Source: Lutimaribacter degradans | GTDB taxonomy: Bacteria > Pseudomonadota > Alphaproteobacteria > Rhodobacterales > Rhodobacteraceae | Length of the DNA: 64,000 nt | Direction: 5' to 3' | Assembly: GCF_023703375.1 (NCBI RefSeq) | Contig: NZ_JAMQGO010000003.1 | Coordinates: forward strand, 124,001-188,000 | Shown here: one piece after another, positions 49,915 to 60,655 of the stretch | How the letters are laid out: every line of letters begins with the position of its first letter | Numbering within the stretch: position 1 is the first letter of the stretch | Program-made: the position numbers and the translations under genes | Notes under the pieces: generated by a model | Database searches by the model: none | What the model saw: the letters and a program-made list of their open reading frames with translations, nothing else | Told to the model about the DNA's origin: nothing

Positions 49915-51015
49915 TCAACGCACCACGAAATCTGCATGCAAGGCACCCGCGGACTTTATACTTTTCAGAATGTCGATCATGTCGCGCGGCGACACGCCAA
50001 GTGCATTCAAGCCGGCCACGACTTCGGACAGCGAGGTACCTTCGGGCACCTCTGCCAGCCCGATTCCGGGTTCTTCAAGAATCTCGGCTTCGGTTCTAGG
50101 CACGACAACGGTTTCGCCATCTGTGAACGGGTTGGGCTGAATGGCCAACGGCCGTTCCTGGATGCGCAGGGTCAGGTTGCCCTGAGACACCGCAACCCGG
50201 GAAATTCGCACATCTTCGCCCATCACGATGGTACCTGACCGCTGATCGACAACGACACGCGCCCGACGTTCGGGTTCGACCGACAGATTTTCGATGCGGC
50301 CAAGAGCATGCGCTGGCGAGCGCGCTCGGGTTGCGCCGACATTCAACTCGACGGTACCGGCATCCAGCATCACTGCAACCTCACGTCCAAAACTTGCGTT
50401 GATGCGTGTTTCGATGCGCGCCGCTGTCGTGAAATCGGGTTCTCTCAATGCCAGGCGCAACATGCTGAGCTGCGTGAAATCGAAATCAATTTCGCGCTCG
50501 ACATACGCGCCCGAAGGGATTGATCCTGCCGTGGGCACGCCCTCAACCGTGGCAGCGCCCTGACCTTCGGCAACCGCGCCACCGGCGATCACTGTACCCT
50601 GCGCCACCGCGTATATCTGGCCGTCTGCAGCGTTCAATGGCGTCATGATAAGTGTACCACCCAGAAGGCTCTTGGCATCGCCGACAGCAGAAACCGTAAC
50701 GTCGATTCGACTGCCTGCCCGCGCGAATGGTGGAAGATTTGCGGTCACGAAAACGGCGGCCACGTTTTTCGGGCGAAATTGCTCTCCGCTGACATTCACG
50801 CCAAGTCGCTCGAGGATATTGGTCATGATTTCCTCGGTGAAGGGTGCGTTTCGTATACCGTCCCCCGTGCCGTTCAAGCCGACCACAAGGCCATACCCCA
50901 CCAGGTCGTTACCGCGAACCCCATCAAACTCGACAAGATCCTTTATTCGCACAGGACTTGCCAGTGCGTTCACGGGAAAGGCTGCCGCGACCGCGACCAC
51001 CAGTGCAATGCGCAT
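49915..51015 (-). CDS. flgI: Flagellar P-ring protein FlgI
   Basis: Protein of 366 residues with signal peptide MRIALVVAVAAAFPVNALA and the diagnostic mature start VRIKDLVEFDGVRGNDLVGY, GLVVGLNGTGDGIRNAPFTE. It builds the periplasmic P ring. The C-terminus ending LNALGVSPRDMIDILKSIKS is standard. The ATG at 51015 overlaps the flgL stop (TGATG); a GTG three bases earlier is possible. Last in flgE-flgK-flgL-flgI. Confidence 0.97.
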   Translation of the reverse strand: MRIALVVAVAAAFPVNALASPVRIKDLVEFDGVRGNDLVGYGLVVGLNGTGDGIRNAPFTEEIMTNILERLGVNVSGEQFRPKNVAAVFVTANLPPFARAGSRIDVTVSAVGDAKSLLGGTLIMTPLNAADGQIYAVAQGTVIAGGAVAEGQGAATVEGVPTAGSIPSGAYVEREIDFDFTQLSMLRLALREPDFTTAARIETRINASFGREVAVMLDAGTVELNVGATRARSPAHALGRIENLSVEPERRARVVVDQRSGTIVMGEDVRISRVAVSQGNLTLRIQERPLAIQPNPFTDGETVVVPRTEAEILEEPGIGLAEVPEGTSLSEVVAGLNALGVSPRDMIDILKSIKSAGALHADFVVR

Positions 51016-52016
51016 CACATGAACTCCGTCAAAGACAGCCGGGAAAGGCGCACTGTTACCGTATACAGGTTTTCAAGATTCGACTGGACGCTTTCAAGGC
51101 GTGTCGCCGTCTCGTAAGGGTCGACCCCGAGAAGGGCACCACGCGCCTGTTCAAGCGCCAGGCTCTCTGACGCAAGACGCACGGTTGTTTCCTCAAGTCG
51201 AGATTGCGCAACCCCCAACTCGGCCCTGGCTGACGTGATACCGCCCTGGACAGACAAAAGTTCTGTGCCCGCGGCCGCGTAAATTTGCTGTCGCGTCGCA
51301 ACCCCCAATGACGGGTCGTCAGCGAGGGCTGCAAATGCCACCAGCTTAAGCGTTTCGCGAAAAACTAGCTGGTCTGCGCGCAGATCAAGCTGTGCCATTT
51401 CGCCTTGTGCGACCTGGTAGGGTGGAGCCGAGTCTCCGGCACCGGTGTATCCAACGGTTTCAAACCCGCCCCCGGGCATCTCGAACCAATCATCAAGGGC
51501 GGCCCTTATATCCGCAACAGACGTCATGCCAACAACCGCTGAACGGATGTCCGCCAAAATCGCCTCGGAATCGGCAAGCGCGGATTGCCCCACTGCCGCT
51601 CCGGCGAACAGGCTGCGACCGGCAACACGCGTGTTCAGAACGCCAACAACGCGGCCGAATGTATCTTGCGCTGTTTTTGCACCAAGCTGGGACGTTTCAG
51701 GCTGGGCCGCCTCGGCAAGGGATACAAGATCTGCCGACAAATCGGTTGCCATGTCCTGCAGATTACCCAGTGCAGATTGCATTGCATCCGTCACGGTAGA
51801 CGCTTCGAGCGCAGCCTGTCGAAAAGCGGCATTTCCGGTCAGGCGCTGCTCTAGGTCGGCAAATGCGCGCAGATCACCGCCAAGATGCCTGATCGGGTCG
51901 GCCGTTTCGCCGGTTGCCAATTCGGTGCTGAGCCGTTGCATTTCGCTGCGCAACGAGACATTCGGTTGCCGCAGCATGAATTGTGTCGCCAGATCGCCAA
52001 GCGTCGTGATTGTCAT
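51015..52016 (-). CDS. flgL: Flagellar hook-filament junction protein FlgL
   Basis: Protein of 333 residues of the flagellin-related HAP3 family. The N-terminus has the flagellin-like QFMLRQPNVSLRSEMQRLST and the C-terminus LESVQSNLENLYTVTVRLSR. It joins FlgK to the filament. The 3-base gap to flgK upstream and the overlap with flgI downstream place it in the hook operon. It is slightly longer than typical flagellin N/C ends alone, as expected for FlgL. Confidence 0.87.
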   Translation of the reverse strand: MTITTLGDLATQFMLRQPNVSLRSEMQRLSTELATGETADPIRHLGGDLRAFADLEQRLTGNAAFRQAALEASTVTDAMQSALGNLQDMATDLSADLVSLAEAAQPETSQLGAKTAQDTFGRVVGVLNTRVAGRSLFAGAAVGQSALADSEAILADIRSAVVGMTSVADIRAALDDWFEMPGGGFETVGYTGAGDSAPPYQVAQGEMAQLDLRADQLVFRETLKLVAFAALADDPSLGVATRQQIYAAAGTELLSVQGGITSARAELGVAQSRLEETTVRLASESLALEQARGALLGVDPYETATRLESVQSNLENLYTVTVRLSRLSLTEFM

Positions 52017-52019
52017 CGT

Positions 52020-53468
52020 TCAGATCCTCATCAACGTGTCGATCAATTTGCCGACGGTTTCGATTACCCGTGCATTGGCGGCATAGCTTTGCTCGAGACG
52101 CATGAGATTTTGCATTTCGGCATCGGTATCCACACCGCCTTCCCGTTCGAGGGTCAGCAATGCGTCGCGCTGTGCGGTCACAAAGGCATTTCGACGGTGC
52201 TGTTCATTGAGATCCGATGCTGCGTTTGATTGCAGATCGGCAACCAGGCCATGCAGCGATCGGCCAACCGCCGGCAAAGCGGGCGATTCCGGCTTCTGCG
52301 TCGCACCAAGTGCTGCACTCATCGCCGTCAACAAGCGCCCGTCGCCGGTAGACCCCTGCGTGACTGCGGCCAGCCCGTCACGCATCCGCCAAGTCGCCCC
52401 ACCGGAATCGGGGTCAACCGCCGCGTGCACGGACAGCCTGCCAGCAAGCCCCGTTTCGTTCACCGGGACAACGCTTGCGCCAGCATCGGTGAACAAGCCT
52501 GCATCGCCGCTCGACAGGGTGGGATCAAGGCTTGTAACTTGGAAACGCTCCGCAAGGTCGCGCGCCACGGCATCGAGGCCGGCCTGTGCCCGGACCAGTG
52601 TACGATCGCGCATGTCAAATAACGCCCCAAGCGAGCCACCGCCCAGCGACCCACCCGCCGGATCGACCGAAACCGGGTTTCCGTTGATGGTAAGCCCGGA
52701 TAGCAGGCCGGCCGCAGCCGTCATGTGGGGCATGATCGTCGGTGTCGGTGCAAAGCCGATTTCAGCTGCCTGACCTTCCAGCAATATCGCACCTTTAGGC
52801 GTATAAAGCGCAACAGCATCATTCGCGCGTGACGCCACACGGATCGGCACGATCTGGCTGATTTCGTCCAGCATCCGGTCACGTTGATCCAGCAGCGCGG
52901 CCTTTTCATGACCGGTCGCAGGGGAAATGCGGGCGTTCATACCTTCCAGATCTTCAAGAAGCGTATTCAACCGCATCACCTGCGTATCAATGGTACGATC
53001 AGCCTTTTCACGAAGCTGCTGGAAATCGCCCGACATCGTATTGAGCGCTTGCGCCACTTCTTTGGCCCGAGAAACCGCGATATCAAGCCGCGTTGTCACG
53101 TTCGGCTGGCTGGCCGCCGACACCAAAGCTGCGTCGAATTCGGCAAGGATCGTGCCAAGCGCACCCGGGGCGCCGGGCAGTCCGGCGATGTCCGAAACGG
53201 GCTCAAGGAAACTGCTGCGTGTCTGGGCGTTTGCATTATCGGCATCCACCAAGCGGCGATCCGATTGCAGGGCAAGATCGACATGTCGCGTCATTCCAGT
53301 GACCGTAACGCCACCATGCCCGCCGATGACGCGAGAGGCCAATTCCAGGCTTCGCGGCATGTACCCCTCGTTTGTCGCGTTCGACACGTTCGAGGAAACG
53401 ACCTGGGCCCCACGCGAAGCGGCGGTAAGCCCGGAAAGGGCATTTGAAAGCGCGCCAGAAATACTCAT
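52020..53468 (-). CDS. flgK: Flagellar hook-associated protein FlgK
   Basis: Protein of 482 residues. Rod/hook N-terminal signature SISGALSNALSGLTAASRGA with VVSSNVSNATNEGYMPRSLE, the HAP1-type middle (LLDQRDRMLDEISQIVPIRV) and C-terminal QNLMRLEQSYAANARVIETV. It forms the first hook-filament junction layer. It is between flgE (21-base gap) and flgL. Confidence 0.95.
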   Translation of the reverse strand: MSISGALSNALSGLTAASRGAQVVSSNVSNATNEGYMPRSLELASRVIGGHGGVTVTGMTRHVDLALQSDRRLVDADNANAQTRSSFLEPVSDIAGLPGAPGALGTILAEFDAALVSAASQPNVTTRLDIAVSRAKEVAQALNTMSGDFQQLREKADRTIDTQVMRLNTLLEDLEGMNARISPATGHEKAALLDQRDRMLDEISQIVPIRVASRANDAVALYTPKGAILLEGQAAEIGFAPTPTIMPHMTAAAGLLSGLTINGNPVSVDPAGGSLGGGSLGALFDMRDRTLVRAQAGLDAVARDLAERFQVTSLDPTLSSGDAGLFTDAGASVVPVNETGLAGRLSVHAAVDPDSGGATWRMRDGLAAVTQGSTGDGRLLTAMSAALGATQKPESPALPAVGRSLHGLVADLQSNAASDLNEQHRRNAFVTAQRDALLTLEREGGVDTDAEMQNLMRLEQSYAANARVIETVGKLIDTLMRI

Positions 53469-53489
53469 TGCGTTCGCCTTTCGTCAGGA

Positions 53490-54791
53490 TCAGCGTTTGA
53501 TATTGGTGGTTTCCTGCAACATCTCGTCGACGGTCTGTATGACCTTCGCGTTCGAGGAATAGGCGCGCTGGGTCTTGATCATGGTGGTCAGTTCACCGGC
53601 GACATCGGTGGTCGACTCTTCGCGCGAATAGGCCGCCACGTCCCCGGTCGGCCCATCCCCTGCATCCCACAGGAAATAGGTTCCGCTATCGGGCGACGGC
53701 AGATAGGTTTGCTGATCCAGCGCCACCATGCCGTTCGGGTTGGGCATATCGACCAGCGGAATCTGGTAGATGCGACGTGAGACCCCGGTATCGAAAAGCG
53801 CATAAACGAAACCGTTCTCATCGACCTCGACCGAGGTCATGTTGCCCACGGGCGATCCATCCTTGGAAATGGAAAGTGGCGCAAAACTGTCGGAAAGCTG
53901 CGTGAGCCCGCCGCTTTCACCGGGACGCCCGATATTGATTTCCATCGGCCCGCCGGCAACATCGACAATCATCGTGCCCGTGGTCGGATCATACCCTCCC
54001 CCGGATACGGTCGCGACCGACGCCAGCGTACCTCCCGAGCTGCGCCCGTCATCGAATATCAGATTGTATTCACCGACCACTGCGTCACCAGACGCGGAAT
54101 CCCTGATGACCATGGTCCATGCGTTTGACGAGCCCGTGGCCGGAACCGTTGGAGAGAATTCGACCGACAGGTTCTCCGATGTTCCAAGGTTGTCGAAATA
54201 CTCGACCGAGAGTTCCTCTACTTCACCCGATGCGCCGGCCGAAGTTGCAACCGCTGGCAGGTTCACGCCGAGCGACATACGCGTGGTCGGCTCTCCGGTA
54301 AACTGGTTTGCATTGACCTGCACGGGAACCAACCCGGCCGATGTGTCGCGCGGATAAGTTGGGATGGATCCGTCCGCCAAGGCTGGCCAGCCCATCAGCG
54401 TAAGCCCTGATTCCGTGCGCAGGTATCCATCGGCATCGGTTCGAAATGACCCGGTGGTTGACAGATACATCGTGGTATCGCCATTCCCGACGCCAACCTG
54501 GGTTGCCCTTGCAACAGGCAGGAACCCCCGGCCGCGCACAGACAGATCTGTCGCATTTGACGTTGTCACGAGTGAACCGCTTTGGTCGATCAGGCGTTGG
54601 TTGGTCGTACGAACGCCCCCGGCCGCGTATGCACGGCCCGAGTTCGAAAGAACCATGGAATGGAAATCGGTTTCGACCCGCCTGTACCCGTAGGTTGCTG
54701 AGTTCGCGATATTGTCCGAAATCGATGCCAGGCGGCTGGCATTCGCCGCCAGCCCCGCCACGCCGGCATTGAGCGAAGAGGAAATCGTCAT
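53490..54791 (-). CDS. flgE: Flagellar hook protein FlgE
   Basis: Protein of 433 residues. N-terminal MTISSSLNAGVAGLAANASR with SISDNIANSATYGYRRVETD, and the C-terminal hook motif ELTTMIKTQRAYSSNAKVIQ. Polymerises into the universal-joint hook. The start at 54791 follows AGAAAGG; the longer open frame upstream crosses the promoter region. A CtrA-like box is 60 bases upstream, so this operon (flgE-flgK-flgL-flgI) likely has its own control. Confidence 0.96.
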   Translation of the reverse strand: MTISSSLNAGVAGLAANASRLASISDNIANSATYGYRRVETDFHSMVLSNSGRAYAAGGVRTTNQRLIDQSGSLVTTSNATDLSVRGRGFLPVARATQVGVGNGDTTMYLSTTGSFRTDADGYLRTESGLTLMGWPALADGSIPTYPRDTSAGLVPVQVNANQFTGEPTTRMSLGVNLPAVATSAGASGEVEELSVEYFDNLGTSENLSVEFSPTVPATGSSNAWTMVIRDSASGDAVVGEYNLIFDDGRSSGGTLASVATVSGGGYDPTTGTMIVDVAGGPMEINIGRPGESGGLTQLSDSFAPLSISKDGSPVGNMTSVEVDENGFVYALFDTGVSRRIYQIPLVDMPNPNGMVALDQQTYLPSPDSGTYFLWDAGDGPTGDVAAYSREESTTDVAGELTTMIKTQRAYSSNAKVIQTVDEMLQETTNIKR

Positions 54792-54850
54792 GGATACGCC
54801 TTTCTGCTGCATCAGCCAAATCTTCTGGACACAGGCATAAGGGCGTTGGC

Positions 54851-54865
54851 TTAACACCGCGCTAA
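54851..54865. promoter_or_regulatory. CtrA-like box upstream of flgE
   Basis: TTAA-N7-CTAA on the plus strand (TTAG-N7-TTAA on the minus strand), one mismatch from the CtrA consensus with an exact 7-base spacer, 60 bases before the flgE start. It begins with GCTTAAC, as does the box in the fliL/fliF gap. Confidence 0.55.
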
Positions 54866-54879
54866 TAGATAAAATCCGA

Positions 54880-55725
54880 TCAACGCGACGTGCGCAGCAA
54901 TACAAGCTCCAATCGATTGTTTCGAATCGACATCGGGTTTTGTGTTGCCGGTTCGCGATCGGCATGGCCGGTAACGCGGCGAATTCGGTCAACCGGAAAT
55001 TCCTGCCCTTCGATCAAACCCCGGGTGACATTCGCGCGGTCGACCGACAAGGGCCAGACCGGGTTGTCGACAAGCACCAGCGGGCGTGCGGCAACGTGGC
55101 CTTCGATTGCCAATGGGTTTTGGACCAGGGCAAATACCCTCGACAACATGGCTGACAACTCTTGCAGCAAGGCCGTGGGCTGGGCCGTCGCCCCCTGAAA
55201 CAAGGGGGCGCCTTCCAGGTCAAAAACTTCGACAACCAGGCCTTCGTCGGTGACGCGTGTCAAGATATGCTTCAAGTGGTCGTCGTGAACCATGCTTTCG
55301 CCGCCCCGCCCCATCAGCGCTGCCTCGACAACCTTGAAAGCTTCTTCTTCGGCCCCAGTCTCCCGATCCGTTTCAGACACGCCGCTTTCGCCGCGAGCCT
55401 TATTTTCCTCGGTCGGGCGCAGATTTGTCGCCCCCGTTCCATTTCTTGGCAAAACTTCTTCGGAAAACACGCTGTTGCCGCCGAATATGCCTTCGCCGCC
55501 ACCAGAAACACGCGCCATCGGCACGGTCGGCGTAAAGTAATCCGCGATCCCTTTACGTTGCTTTTCCGTTGTTGCGTTCAGCAGCCACATCAAAAGGAAA
55601 AATGCCATCATGGCGGTCACGAAATCGGCATAGGCAACTTTCCACGCCCCGCCGTGGTGCCCATCACCGCGTATGACCTTTTTCCGCTTGATGATGACTG
55701 GCACCGCATTGCCTTGCGCGCCCAT
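54880..55725 (-). CDS. motB: Flagellar motor stator protein MotB
   Basis: Protein of 281 residues: a cytoplasmic tail (VIIKRKKVIRGDGHHGGAWK), one transmembrane helix with the proton-carrying aspartate in YADFVTAMMAFFLLMWLLN, a plug region and an OmpA-like peptidoglycan-binding C-terminus (FPVDRIRRVTGHADREPATQ, NRLELVLL). The start at 55725 was chosen because AAAGG precedes it; GTG codons just before are alternatives. It is not next to motA but upstream of flgE in the same direction. Confidence 0.95.
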   Translation of the reverse strand: MGAQGNAVPVIIKRKKVIRGDGHHGGAWKVAYADFVTAMMAFFLLMWLLNATTEKQRKGIADYFTPTVPMARVSGGGEGIFGGNSVFSEEVLPRNGTGATNLRPTEENKARGESGVSETDRETGAEEEAFKVVEAALMGRGGESMVHDDHLKHILTRVTDEGLVVEVFDLEGAPLFQGATAQPTALLQELSAMLSRVFALVQNPLAIEGHVAARPLVLVDNPVWPLSVDRANVTRGLIEGQEFPVDRIRRVTGHADREPATQNPMSIRNNRLELVLLRTSR

Positions 55726-55845
55726 TGCCACCACCTTTTTTACTCACCCGATACAAGGGTTAGCGCAATACTTGTTGCCAGTGCGTTAATCGGACTGGTG
55801 AGGATCAAGCCAGGAACGGGCAATTCTAAGCAAAACAATGCAAAA

Positions 55846-56454
55846 TCAGGTGACGACCCGACAAGTCAGGTTCAACCGTCCATGTTTCGGCAAAAGGCTG
55901 GACGACCCGAACCTGATGCGGTCGACACCATGATGGACCAGGCGCGCCGCGCCGCCCATTACCAGCACATCGCCTGATTGCAGCCACAGGCTCTCGGTGC
56001 TTCCCCCCCTCTCGATATTGCCAACACGAAACAAACCCTCGTCGCCCAGGCTGATTGACAGAACCGGCCATGAAAAATCCGCTTCGTCCCTGTCCTGGTG
56101 CAAGCCCATGCGCGCACCCTCACCGTAATAGTTCACGAGACAGCAGTCCGGGTCGCTCGAGTCGGTCACCAATTCGCGCCAGACGTCCAGTACCTGCGGT
56201 GGGATCGGCGGCCAATCGGCCCCAGAGGGGTGACGCGGTTCATAGCGATAGCCACGCCGGTCACTGATCCATCCAAAACGCCCGGCCGATGTCATGCGCA
56301 CACTCATCTGCTTTCCACGCCGCGTTTCAGGATGAAACATCGGCGCGGCGGCAACCACGTCGCGCAGCGCTGCAACCAGGCGTTTCTGGGCCGCGGTTTC
56401 AAGATAACCCCGATACAAAAGGACTCCGCGCAAGTTATGTGGGCTGACCGTCAT
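55846..56454 (-). CDS. alkB: AlkB-type 2-oxoglutarate/Fe(II) dioxygenase
   Basis: Protein of 202 residues of the AlkB family, which reverses alkyl damage on DNA or RNA bases by oxidative demethylation. The iron-binding motif HxD is in GLHQDRDEADF; the distal histidine is in RLVHHGVDRI, and the 2-oxoglutarate arginines are near the end (HGRLNLTCRVV). The NYYGEGARMG block and RFGWISDRRGYRY substrate loop fit bacterial AlkB. The ATG at 56454 matches family length; the open frame further upstream crosses the dnaK promoter. Divergent from dnaK. Confidence 0.9.
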   Translation of the reverse strand: MTVSPHNLRGVLLYRGYLETAAQKRLVAALRDVVAAAPMFHPETRRGKQMSVRMTSAGRFGWISDRRGYRYEPRHPSGADWPPIPPQVLDVWRELVTDSSDPDCCLVNYYGEGARMGLHQDRDEADFSWPVLSISLGDEGLFRVGNIERGGSTESLWLQSGDVLVMGGAARLVHHGVDRIRFGSSSLLPKHGRLNLTCRVVT

Positions 56455-56495
56455 GAAAATTACCCGTGATTCATCAATTCCATCTAGTTGCGGTG

Positions 56496-56524
56496 CTTGC
56501 AGGGTGAAACACCCCTCCTTATAT
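56496..56524 (+). promoter_or_regulatory. dnaK: Candidate heat-shock (RpoH-type) promoter of dnaK
   Basis: CTTGCA (56496-56501), 16-base spacer, CTTATAT (56518-56524), close to the alphaproteobacterial sigma-32 pattern CTTGAC-N17-CYTATNT. The dnaK ATG is 112 bases downstream. The spacer contains an inverted repeat GGGTG-AAA-CACCC (56502-56514). Confidence 0.5.
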
Positions 56525-56636
56525 ACGCCCAGAAGCAGCGCACCGCACATCGGTGTCGCACAAACAATTCGGGGCAGGGATGCCATAACGGGTCCTGGCC
56601 TCGTTTCATCGCCTTGAAAAGAAAGGGATCGAAAAC

Positions 56637-58556
<1,920 letters not shown>

Positions 58557-58578
58557 GCGCGCTTTGCGGAACCAATCA

Positions 58579-58609
58579 GGGCCGGTCCGGGCACCGGGCC
58601 GGCCCTTTT
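58579..58609 (+). terminator. Intrinsic terminator between dnaK and dnaJ
   Basis: A 12-base stem GGGCCGGTCCGG with CCGGGCCGGCCC (one G-U pair) closes over a 3-base loop at 58579-58605, followed by TTTT. It would make dnaK mRNA more abundant than the dnaK-dnaJ readthrough. Confidence 0.8.
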
Positions 58610-58633
58610 CGTTCCGCCAAAGGGGGACCCCCA

Positions 58634-59791
58634 ATGGCAAAACGTGACTTTTACGATGTGCTGGGCATTTCCAAGGGCGCGACGCCCGAAGAAATCAAGA
58701 AAGCCTACCGCAAGAAGGCCAAGGAGCTGCACCCCGACCGCAACGCGGACAACCCCGATGCCGAGGCGCAGTTCAAAGAGGCCAACGAAGCCTACGAAAT
58801 TCTTAAAGATGCCGAAAAAAAAGCGGCCTACGACCGGTTCGGCCACGCCGCCTTCGAAGGTGGTATGGGCGGCGGTGGCGGCGGTGCGCGCCCAGGCGGC
58901 GGCGGCTTCCATGGGCAGGGCGATTTCGCCAGCGCCTTTTCCGATATCTTCGACGACCTGTTCGGAATGGGCGGAGGTGGCGCTGCTGGCGGCCGGCAAC
59001 GCGCCGCGCGTGGCGCCGACCTGCGCTATAACCTGCGCGTGACGCTGGAAGAGGCCTATAAGGGCCTCCAGAAAACCATCAACGTGCCGACATCCGTGGC
59101 CTGTGACGCGTGCAGCGGTTCGGGCGCCGAAGGCGGTGCCGAGCCAACCACTTGCCCCACCTGTTCGGGTATGGGCAAGGTGCGGGCGCAACAGGGCTTT
59201 TTCACGATCGAGCGCACCTGTCCAACCTGTGGCGGGCTAGGGCAGACAATCAAGAACCCCTGCAAGGTCTGCGGCGGGCAAGGCCGTGTGGAAAAAGACC
59301 GCGCACTGTCGGTGAATATCCCTGCCGGTGTTGAAACCGGCACCCGTATCCGCCTGGCCGGAGAAGGCGAAGCCGGAATGCGCGGCGGCCCCTCGGGTGA
59401 CCTTTACATTTTCATCGATGTCGCGCCGCATGACATCTTCGAACGCGACGGCACGAATCTCTTTTGCCGCGTACCGGTTTCGATGACTTCCGCCGCGCTT
59501 GGCGGCGATATAGAGGTACCGACGATCGATGGTGGCCGTTCACGCGTCAAGATACCGGCCGGTAGCCAATCTGGCCGCCAGATGCGTCTGCGCGGTAAAG
59601 GCATGCCAGCCCTGCGCGGCGGTGGATATGGCGACATGTTCATTGAACTTGCCGTTGAAACCCCGGTGAACCTGACCAGCCGCCAGAAAGAGATGTTGCG
59701 CGAATTCGAGGCTCTGTCGGAAGACAACAACCCAGAAAGCAAAAGCTTCTTTTCGTCGGTCAAGGGTTTCTGGGATTCGATGAAAGGCTGA
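58634..59791 (+). CDS. dnaJ: Chaperone DnaJ (Hsp40)
   Basis: Protein of 385 residues. J-domain at 1-70 with the HPD motif in [15 protein letters not shown]; Gly-rich linker; zinc domain with four CxxCxGxG-type repeats ([32 protein letters not shown]); then the substrate-binding C-terminal domain. It stimulates DnaK ATPase. A GGGGGA site precedes the ATG. It is cotranscribed with dnaK to the extent that the terminator allows. Confidence 0.98.
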   Translation: MAKRDFYDVLGISKGATPEEIKKAYRKKAKELHPDRNADNPDAEAQFKEANEAYEILKDAEKKAAYDRFGHAAFEGGMGGGGGGARPGGGGFHGQGDFASAFSDIFDDLFGMGGGGAAGGRQRAARGADLRYNLRVTLEEAYKGLQKTINVPTSVACDACSGSGAEGGAEPTTCPTCSGMGKVRAQQGFFTIERTCPTCGGLGQTIKNPCKVCGGQGRVEKDRALSVNIPAGVETGTRIRLAGEGEAGMRGGPSGDLYIFIDVAPHDIFERDGTNLFCRVPVSMTSAALGGDIEVPTIDGGRSRVKIPAGSQSGRQMRLRGKGMPALRGGGYGDMFIELAVETPVNLTSRQKEMLREFEALSEDNNPESKSFFSSVKGFWDSMKG

Positions 59792-59813
59792 TACCGCAAG
59801 CACCACGCGACAG

Positions 59814-59839
59814 GCGCGCCCTCACAGGGCGCGCTTTTT
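59814..59839 (+). terminator. Intrinsic terminator after dnaJ
   Basis: Perfect 9-base stem GCGCGCCCT/AGGGCGCGC (59814-59822 with 59826-59834), 3-base loop, then TTTTTCTTT. It lies 22 bases after the dnaJ stop. Confidence 0.9.
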
Positions 59840-59887
59840 CTTTGTGCATTAACCAACCGTTCATCAAGGCGGGCACATTCTACCGCC

Positions 59888-60655
59888 ATGACGCAGCCAC
59901 GCAATGCCCTTGGTGAAATGCCCTTGCCGCTGTTCAACACGGACGAGGCCGCTGGACAGGCGCCCCTGCCCTCGGGGCGTCTGCCCTCGTATATCGCCGA
60001 TCATCGCAAGCGATTGCGCGCACGGTTCATGGACGGCGGTGCGCAGGCCATGCCCGACTACGAATTGCTGGAACTTGTTTTGTTCCGGGCCATTCCACGG
60101 CAGGATGTGAAACCCTTGGCCCGTGAATTGCTTGACAGCTTTGGCGACTTCAACGGTGTCGTCACCGCCCCTGCAACCCGTCTTTCCGAGATCAAGGGCA
60201 TCGGCCCTTCGGTCATTTGCGAGTTGAAGATCATCGAGGCCGCGGCTCAGCGCCTGTCACGCGCCCGCGTGATGCAGCGCCACGTTGTCAGCAGCTGGAA
60301 CCAGTTGTTGGACTATTGCCATACCACCATGGCGCACCGTGATACCGAACAGTTTCGGGTGCTTTTCCTTGATCGCAAGAACGTGCTGATCGCGGATGAA
60401 GCCCAGGCAAGCGGCACGGTCGATCATGTGCCCGTCTACCCGCGCGAAGTTGTGAAACGCGCATTGGAGCTGAACGCCAGCGCATTGATCCTGGTTCACA
60501 ATCACCCGTCGGGCGACCCAACCCCATCCCAGGCGGATATCGCGATGACCCGGCAGATCGAGAACGCCGCGCAAGCGCTGTCGATCACGCTGCACGACCA
60601 CCTGATCATCGGTAAGTCACGCGAGCTCAGCTTTCGAGAGCAAGGGCTGCTTTAG
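59888..60655 (+). CDS. radC: RadC-family JAMM/MPN+ protein
   Basis: Protein of 255 residues of the RadC/YicR family. An N-terminal helix-hairpin-helix-like region ([20 protein letters not shown]) is followed by a JAMM metalloprotease-like domain with the [14 protein letters not shown] metal motif and an upstream catalytic glutamate region ([19 protein letters not shown]-type block). Despite its name, a direct DNA-repair role is doubtful; the enzyme's substrate is not known. The stop overlaps that of the convergent gene at 60652. Confidence 0.93.
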   Translation: MTQPRNALGEMPLPLFNTDEAAGQAPLPSGRLPSYIADHRKRLRARFMDGGAQAMPDYELLELVLFRAIPRQDVKPLARELLDSFGDFNGVVTAPATRLSEIKGIGPSVICELKIIEAAAQRLSRARVMQRHVVSSWNQLLDYCHTTMAHRDTEQFRVLFLDRKNVLIADEAQASGTVDHVPVYPREVVKRALELNASALILVHNHPSGDPTPSQADIAMTRQIENAAQALSITLHDHLIIGKSRELSFREQGLL

